Positions 59,779 through 64,000 of a stretch of DNA of 64,000 nucleotides are shown here, piece after piece. Origin of the DNA: Bordetella genomosp. 8 (GTDB lineage Bacteria > Pseudomonadota > Gammaproteobacteria > Burkholderiales > Burkholderiaceae_B); the NCBI RefSeq assembly GCF_002119685.1, contig NZ_CP021108.1:5332001-5396000 (forward strand). Direction: 5' to 3'. Position 1 is the stretch's first letter. Each line of letters opens with the position of its first letter. The notes under the pieces are model-generated. The model had not been told where the DNA came from, searched no databases, and saw nothing but the letters and a program-made list of their open reading frames with translations. Position numbers and translations under genes: made by a program.

Positions 59779-60780
59779 ATGATGGAATTAACCGTCGACT
59801 TTTGCTTCACCCCCCAGGACGCGACGGCGCTACAGCGCATCCTGACGGACATCGACGTCAATCCCTACGCCGACTATGGCGCTTTCGAAGAGAGGGTGGA
59901 CGCCGTCATCCGCAACGGCCAGGTGCCCACGGCGTTCCATGATTGCTGCGAAATGCGCAGGCACGCCGACAGCTACGAAAACCCCTATGTCGTCCTGCGC
60001 AACTGCCCCATCGATGCCGAGTTGCCCTATCTGGACTTCGACAACCCGGTGCACGACAAGCGCGAACGCAAGGGCACCCACGTCGCCGAGGCCTTCCTGC
60101 TGCTGTACGCCAAGCTGATGGGGCAGGAACCGATCGGCTACGCCAACGTCAACGACGGCGACATCTTCCAGGACATCCATCCGCAGAAGAGCCTGGCGCA
60201 GAGCCAATCCCAGAAGGCCATGAAGCCCATCTATTTCCACAAGGACCTGGCGAATCATTTCGTCCGCCCGGACTGGGTCAACATCCTGGGCCTGCGCGCG
60301 TCGCCGCGCAATCAGATCTACACCTGCTATGTCCGCAACAAGGACCTGCTGCCCTTCCTGGGCGCGGATCTCTGCGCGGACCTGCGCCAGCACGAATTCC
60401 ACACCCCCTATGACGACCTGACCCTGCATAACAGCAAGGTCCGCTTGGGCGAGGCGGACGTGCATCCGGTGCTGGGCGGCGCGACGGCGACCGACCTGCG
60501 CTTCTTCGAAAACCGCACGCGCGGCCTGACTCAGCGCGCCAGCCGTGCCGTGGAAATGCTGATCTCCGCGCTGCACAAGCTGAAGAAACGGGTGCAGATC
60601 CTGCCGGGCGACCTGGTGGGTGCCGCCAACAACGATTGCCTGCACAGCAAGGACGTGGGGCTGGTCCTCGATCCCGAGGCGCTGCGCAACCGCTGGTTGA
60701 TGAAGACGGTCAACGTCCGCTCGCTGGCGCAACACGCCCAGTACTTCTCCGACGACCGGCCGCGCGTCGTCAACGGCTAG
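59779..60780 (+). CDS. Fe(II)/2-oxoglutarate oxygenase, clavaminate synthase/VioC-like
   Basis: 333 residues. The iron facial triad is His154-x-Asp156 (YFHKDLANHF) and distal His289 (NNDCLH). Arg303, 14 residues later, matches the 2-oxoglutarate-binding Arg spacing I recall for VioC, and RWL follows. VioC-type enzymes hydroxylate the beta or gamma carbon of free or carrier-bound amino acids (Arg, Asn, Lys). GAGG precedes the ATG. The NRPS gene starts 10 bp downstream, so it probably makes the hydroxylated amino acid used or held by that NRPS. Confidence 0.83.
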   Translation: MMELTVDFCFTPQDATALQRILTDIDVNPYADYGAFEERVDAVIRNGQVPTAFHDCCEMRRHADSYENPYVVLRNCPIDAELPYLDFDNPVHDKRERKGTHVAEAFLLLYAKLMGQEPIGYANVNDGDIFQDIHPQKSLAQSQSQKAMKPIYFHKDLANHFVRPDWVNILGLRASPRNQIYTCYVRNKDLLPFLGADLCADLRQHEFHTPYDDLTLHNSKVRLGEADVHPVLGGATATDLRFFENRTRGLTQRASRAVEMLISALHKLKKRVQILPGDLVGAANNDCLHSKDVGLVLDPEALRNRWLMKTVNVRSLAQHAQYFSDDRPRVVNG

Positions 60781-60790
60781 GGGAAAGCAC

Positions 60791-63502
60791 ATGCGCACGC
60801 CTTTCCCTGTCGATCATTTCGACCTGGTGTCCCGGGCCATGCCCGCGCAGCTCGCGATCCGCCACGGCGGACGAGACTGCACCTACGCCGATCTTCGGTC
60901 CGCCGCGGATCGCGTGGCGTACCGCCTGCGCGCGCTGGGCGCGGGGCGCGGCGTCGTCATCGGCATTGCCCTGGAACGCTCGGTCGAATGGGTCGCGGCG
61001 ATGCTGGGTATCCTGAAGGCCGGGGCGGCCTACCTGCCGCTGGACCCGGCCTATCCCAGGGACCGGCTTGCGCTGTGCATCGCGGACAGCGGCGCCCGCT
61101 ACGTCATCTGCGACGCGGCGAACCGCCACCTCAGCCCGGACAACGCCTTGCTGATCGAACATCTGGCGGCGGACGGGCGCGGTGCGGACAAGGCTTCGTG
61201 CCACGTGGACGGGCCGGGCGTCGATACGCCGGGTGTCGATACGCCGGGCGTCGCCACGCCGGGCGGCGCTGCGTCCCCGGTGGCGGCTGACGCGGATGCC
61301 GCCTATCTGCTCTACACCTCGGGATCGACAGGCCGCCCCAAGGGCGTCGTCGTGCCACGCGCCGCCCTCGCCTACCAGATGCAATGGTTCGTGCGGGAGT
61401 TCGCTTGCAGTCAGCACGATGTCTTCCTGCAGAAAACATCCACGGCCTTCGACGCTTCAGTCTGGGAATACCTGGCGCCGCTGATGGTGGGCGCCACCAT
61501 GGTCATCGCCGACAACACGCCAGCCGCCATCGCGCAGGCAGCGCGCGAACACCGCGTCACCCTGCTGCAGCTCGTGCCCGCCATGCTGCAGGCCCTGGCC
61601 GAACCCGATACGCTGCGCGACCTGTCCCACCTGCGCCTGCTGTTCTGCGGCGGCGAACCCCTGCCGCGCCGCCTGGTCACGCAGGTCCAGGCTTGTCTTC
61701 CCGTCCCCGTCGTCAACCTGTACGGGCCCACGGAAGCCACGGTGCAGTGTGCCTTCCACATATGCCGGCCGACGGACGGCGACACGCGCGACCCGGTTCC
61801 GCTGGGACGCCCGCTGCCGGGCACGCTGTTCCATATCCGGGGGGAAGCACCGGACGGCGCCGGCGAACTGACGATCGAAGGCCCCGGCGTCGCCCTCGGC
61901 TATCACGCGCAGACCGCCCTGACGGCGGACCGTTTTGGCACCTCGTCCGCCGGCGTGCGTAGCTATCGAACCGGCGACATGGTCGCGCTGGACCGCCACG
62001 GCGACTATATCTTCCTGGGACGCGCCGACAATCAGGTCAAGCTGCGAGGACTCCGCATCGAGCTGGAAGAAATCGAACACGCGGTGGCGCGCTGCGCGCC
62101 GGCGGTGCGTGGCACCGTGGCCGTCGTCAACGCTGCCGAGCAGATCGAGGTATTCGTCGACGCCTGCATGGCCGATTGGAACGAGGACGACGTCCGTATC
62201 GCCATGGCCGCCGCGCTGCCGACCTATATGCAGCCGGTCATCTACACGCCATTGGACCATCTGCCCCTGCTGCCCAATGGCAAACGTGACCGTGCCGCCC
62301 TGCGTTTGTTGAGCGCGCGCAGCGCGGCAGGCGGACCGCGCAACGAAGCGCCAACCGAGACGCCGCCTGAAGCGCCGGCCAAAGCACCGCCTGAAGCCCC
62401 TTCCGAACCCGCAGCCCGACCATCCCCTGCCGGTGCGGCGCCCGCCCGCGGCGGCCGCGACGTCGCCGCGCGCGTACGGGCCGCCTGGTCCAGGGTGCTC
62501 CCGCACAGCACCGGCGACGACAGCCATTTCTTCCACGCGGGCGGGCATTCGCTGCTGGCCATGCAACTGGTGGCCGCCCTGAACCAGGACTTCGGCCTGC
62601 AGCTGTCCGCCAGCACCCTGTTCGCCCAACCGACGCTCGCCGCCTTGACGCGCCTGGTGGAAACCACCGCCCGCGACCGCGCCGCGCGCCTTCTGCCGAC
62701 TGGTTTCGCCAGGCTGATCGGTCCGGCGCATGCCCCCAAGGCATGGTTCGTCCACCCGGCGGGCGGCGGGATCTGGTGCTATCGCGACATCGCGGAATCG
62801 GCGCAAGGCGTGGCGTCCTATGGCATCGCCTGCGAGCCGCACGCGGACGGCTCGTACGAGACCGACCTGCGTCGCATGGCACGGCGCTATGCCGACCAGA
62901 TCCTGGCGCAAGATCCGGACAGTCCGCCCATCCTGTGCGGCTACAGCTTCGGCGGCAACGTCGCCTACGAGATGGCGGTACACCTGCAATCCCAAGGCGT
63001 CGAGCCCGCGCTGCTGGTGTTGCTGGACACCTACATCAGCCGGCCAACGGGCGAAGACACGCTGGATTTCATCGCCAGCTATGCGCGCAAGCTGATGGAC
63101 GGCGGCGCACAGGCGCCCTCCCGCAACGAGCTGGGCGCGATGCCCGTCGACGAGCGCAACCGGATGCTGTTGGAGATGGGCATCCGCGGTGGGCACCTGC
63201 CCGTCGACGCCACGCAGCGCGACGTGGAACAGGGGCTGGCGATATGGATCGCCAACAACCATGCGGCCGGCACGCATGCGCCGCGCGACATTTTCGAAGG
63301 CCCCACGCTGTTCATACGCGGTACGAGCAATGCGCGCGACAGCCTGCAGGGATGGCCAGCGTTGTTGAAGTGGCTGCACGTGCAGGACGTGCCCGCCGAC
63401 CACTACTCGCTGTACCGGCAGCCCGTCGCCGGCTATATCGCCGCCTTGATCGAAGCCGCCATCCAGCGCTCGCTGCAAGGGAGAACCCATGCCGTGGCGT
63501 AG
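60791..63502 (+). CDS. Single-module NRPS with A-T-TE domains, no condensation domain
   Basis: 903 residues. The adenylation domain (about 10-505) has LLYTSGSTGRPKG (A3), FDASVWEY (A4), NLYGPTE (A5), YRTGDM (A7) and NGKRDR (A10, Lys498). A Pro/Ala-rich linker leads to the carrier domain (about 555-625) with phosphopantetheine Ser587 (GGHSL). The thioesterase (about 640-895) has Ser719 (GYSFGG), Asp746 and His871 (ADHYSL). Binding-pocket positions read D-A-W-Q-L-C-L-V-Q-K, not a code I can assign, loosely like Gln codes. Such enzymes load one amino acid and release, hydrolyse or oligomerise it. Confidence 0.9.
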   Translation: MRTPFPVDHFDLVSRAMPAQLAIRHGGRDCTYADLRSAADRVAYRLRALGAGRGVVIGIALERSVEWVAAMLGILKAGAAYLPLDPAYPRDRLALCIADSGARYVICDAANRHLSPDNALLIEHLAADGRGADKASCHVDGPGVDTPGVDTPGVATPGGAASPVAADADAAYLLYTSGSTGRPKGVVVPRAALAYQMQWFVREFACSQHDVFLQKTSTAFDASVWEYLAPLMVGATMVIADNTPAAIAQAAREHRVTLLQLVPAMLQALAEPDTLRDLSHLRLLFCGGEPLPRRLVTQVQACLPVPVVNLYGPTEATVQCAFHICRPTDGDTRDPVPLGRPLPGTLFHIRGEAPDGAGELTIEGPGVALGYHAQTALTADRFGTSSAGVRSYRTGDMVALDRHGDYIFLGRADNQVKLRGLRIELEEIEHAVARCAPAVRGTVAVVNAAEQIEVFVDACMADWNEDDVRIAMAAALPTYMQPVIYTPLDHLPLLPNGKRDRAALRLLSARSAAGGPRNEAPTETPPEAPAKAPPEAPSEPAARPSPAGAAPARGGRDVAARVRAAWSRVLPHSTGDDSHFFHAGGHSLLAMQLVAALNQDFGLQLSASTLFAQPTLAALTRLVETTARDRAARLLPTGFARLIGPAHAPKAWFVHPAGGGIWCYRDIAESAQGVASYGIACEPHADGSYETDLRRMARRYADQILAQDPDSPPILCGYSFGGNVAYEMAVHLQSQGVEPALLVLLDTYISRPTGEDTLDFIASYARKLMDGGAQAPSRNELGAMPVDERNRMLLEMGIRGGHLPVDATQRDVEQGLAIWIANNHAAGTHAPRDIFEGPTLFIRGTSNARDSLQGWPALLKWLHVQDVPADHYSLYRQPVAGYIAALIEAAIQRSLQGRTHAVA
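61214..61258 (+). repeat. Three 15-bp in-frame repeats inside the NRPS gene
   Basis: Copies of CCGGGCGTCGATACG (second and third slightly changed) encode PGVDT repeats at residues 142-156, between the A2 and A3 core motifs, in a surface linker. They keep frame, so the gene stays intact; number may vary between strains. Confidence 0.8.
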
Positions 63503-64000
63503 CAGGGGCGCGCGGGACATCCCAGGCCCCGCTCCGCGCCACCTGCCCCTGCTGATCGCGTTGACGTCCGTGTGCGGCTTCGTCGCCACGGACATTTTTC
63601 TGCCCGCCGTCCCGGCGCTGGCGCGCGTCTACGAGCGCGACGCCACGGACATCCAGGCCATGTTCAGCATGTTCCTGTACGCGCTGGCCGCCAGCCACCT
63701 GATCCATGGCCCCTTGTCGGATGCATACGGGCGCCGCATTCCCCTGCTGACGTCGCTGGCCACCTATTCCGCCGCGTCGCTGGCCATCCCCTACACCGAT
63801 TGCTACGACCTCGTGCTTGCATGGCGCGCCCTGCAGGCCGTCGGCGCCTGCGGCGCGATCGTCGTGGGCCGCGCCGTCGCGGCGGACTTCCATCGCGGCG
63901 AAAGCCTCCGGGATTTTTTCCTGGGCATCTCCATTGTCGTCGGCATGTCACCCGCCCTCGCACCCGTGCTGGGACAACAGCTCTACGCGGCACTGGGCTG
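63489..64000 (+). CDS. MFS transporter, Bcr/CflA drug-resistance type, 3' end outside window
   Basis: The ATG at 63489 overlaps the NRPS 3' end by 14 bp and follows AGGGAGAA. The visible 170 residues have a first membrane segment (LLIALTSVCGFVATDIFLPA), the MFS motif A as GPLSDAYGRRIPLL, and the Bcr/CflA signature RALQAVGACGAIVVGRAV. Translational coupling to the NRPS suggests it exports the NRPS product or protects against it. The gene continues past base 64000. Confidence 0.88.
   Translation, partial: MPWRSRGARDIPGPAPRHLPLLIALTSVCGFVATDIFLPAVPALARVYERDATDIQAMFSMFLYALAASHLIHGPLSDAYGRRIPLLTSLATYSAASLAIPYTDCYDLVLAWRALQAVGACGAIVVGRAVAADFHRGESLRDFFLGISIVVGMSPALAPVLGQQLYAALG

Noticed and set aside
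1..64000. CRISPR arrays, prophage, insertion sequences, rRNA operons
   Set aside because: No regularly spaced direct repeats, transposase, integrase, phage structural genes or rRNA-like sequence were found. The tandem repeats seen are too short and too few for CRISPR.

Overview
The window is GC-rich, densely coded DNA from a betaproteobacterium of the Bordetella/Achromobacter type (Alcaligenaceae). Three things point there: four orphan Bug-family (TctC-like) periplasmic receptors, the housekeeping order methyltransferase-rnhA-dnaQ-tRNA-Val next to gloB-mltD-fabI, and an intergenic repeat of a kind common in Burkholderiales. No phage, insertion sequence, CRISPR array or rRNA was seen. The organism assignment is inference from gene content, not from a database search.

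Layout. 1-8145: the end of an MlrC-type (M81) peptidase gene, a complete Dpp/Opp-type ABC importer and an amidase. 8093-17158: a LysR regulator between a racemase/FAD-oxidase pair on the minus strand and a plus-strand run of DapA-like lyase, hydantoinase and polar amino acid ABC importer; a shared TTAAC-N5-GTTAT motif lies before each side. 17219-24495 (minus): a catabolic operon of SMP-30 lactonase, enolase-superfamily enzyme, citryl-CoA-lyase-like protein, CaiB-type CoA-transferase, two Bug receptors and a crotonase, divergent from an IclR regulator with a clear operator. 25391-31105: a BrkB-like membrane protein, an SRPBCC protein, and an aminotransferase/serine hydrolase/Bug operon that faces a GntR regulator.

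31252-36894 is the housekeeping core: tRNA-Val(CAC), dnaQ, rnhA, a methyltransferase, gloB, mltD and fabI. 36910-40055 (minus) is a NAD locus: a NadQ-like regulator, two copies of a palindromic operator, nadC and a Bug receptor. After an aldo/keto reductase (40356-41381), 41416-52943 holds a TetR-controlled locus with three amidases, two small AtzG/GatC-like proteins and a second Dpp/Opp-type importer, apparently for uptake and hydrolysis of an amide or ureido compound. 52993-56926 (minus) encodes a PaoABC-type Tat-exported molybdenum aldehyde oxidoreductase.

The right end is the best candidate for an undescribed system. A 7TM-DISM histidine kinase (57274-59667) is followed by a compact operon: a clavaminate-synthase/VioC-like Fe(II)/2-oxoglutarate oxygenase, a one-module NRPS with A-T-TE order and no condensation domain, and a Bcr/CflA-type MFS exporter that runs off the window. 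This looks like a minimal pathway making and exporting a hydroxylated amino-acid-derived small molecule.
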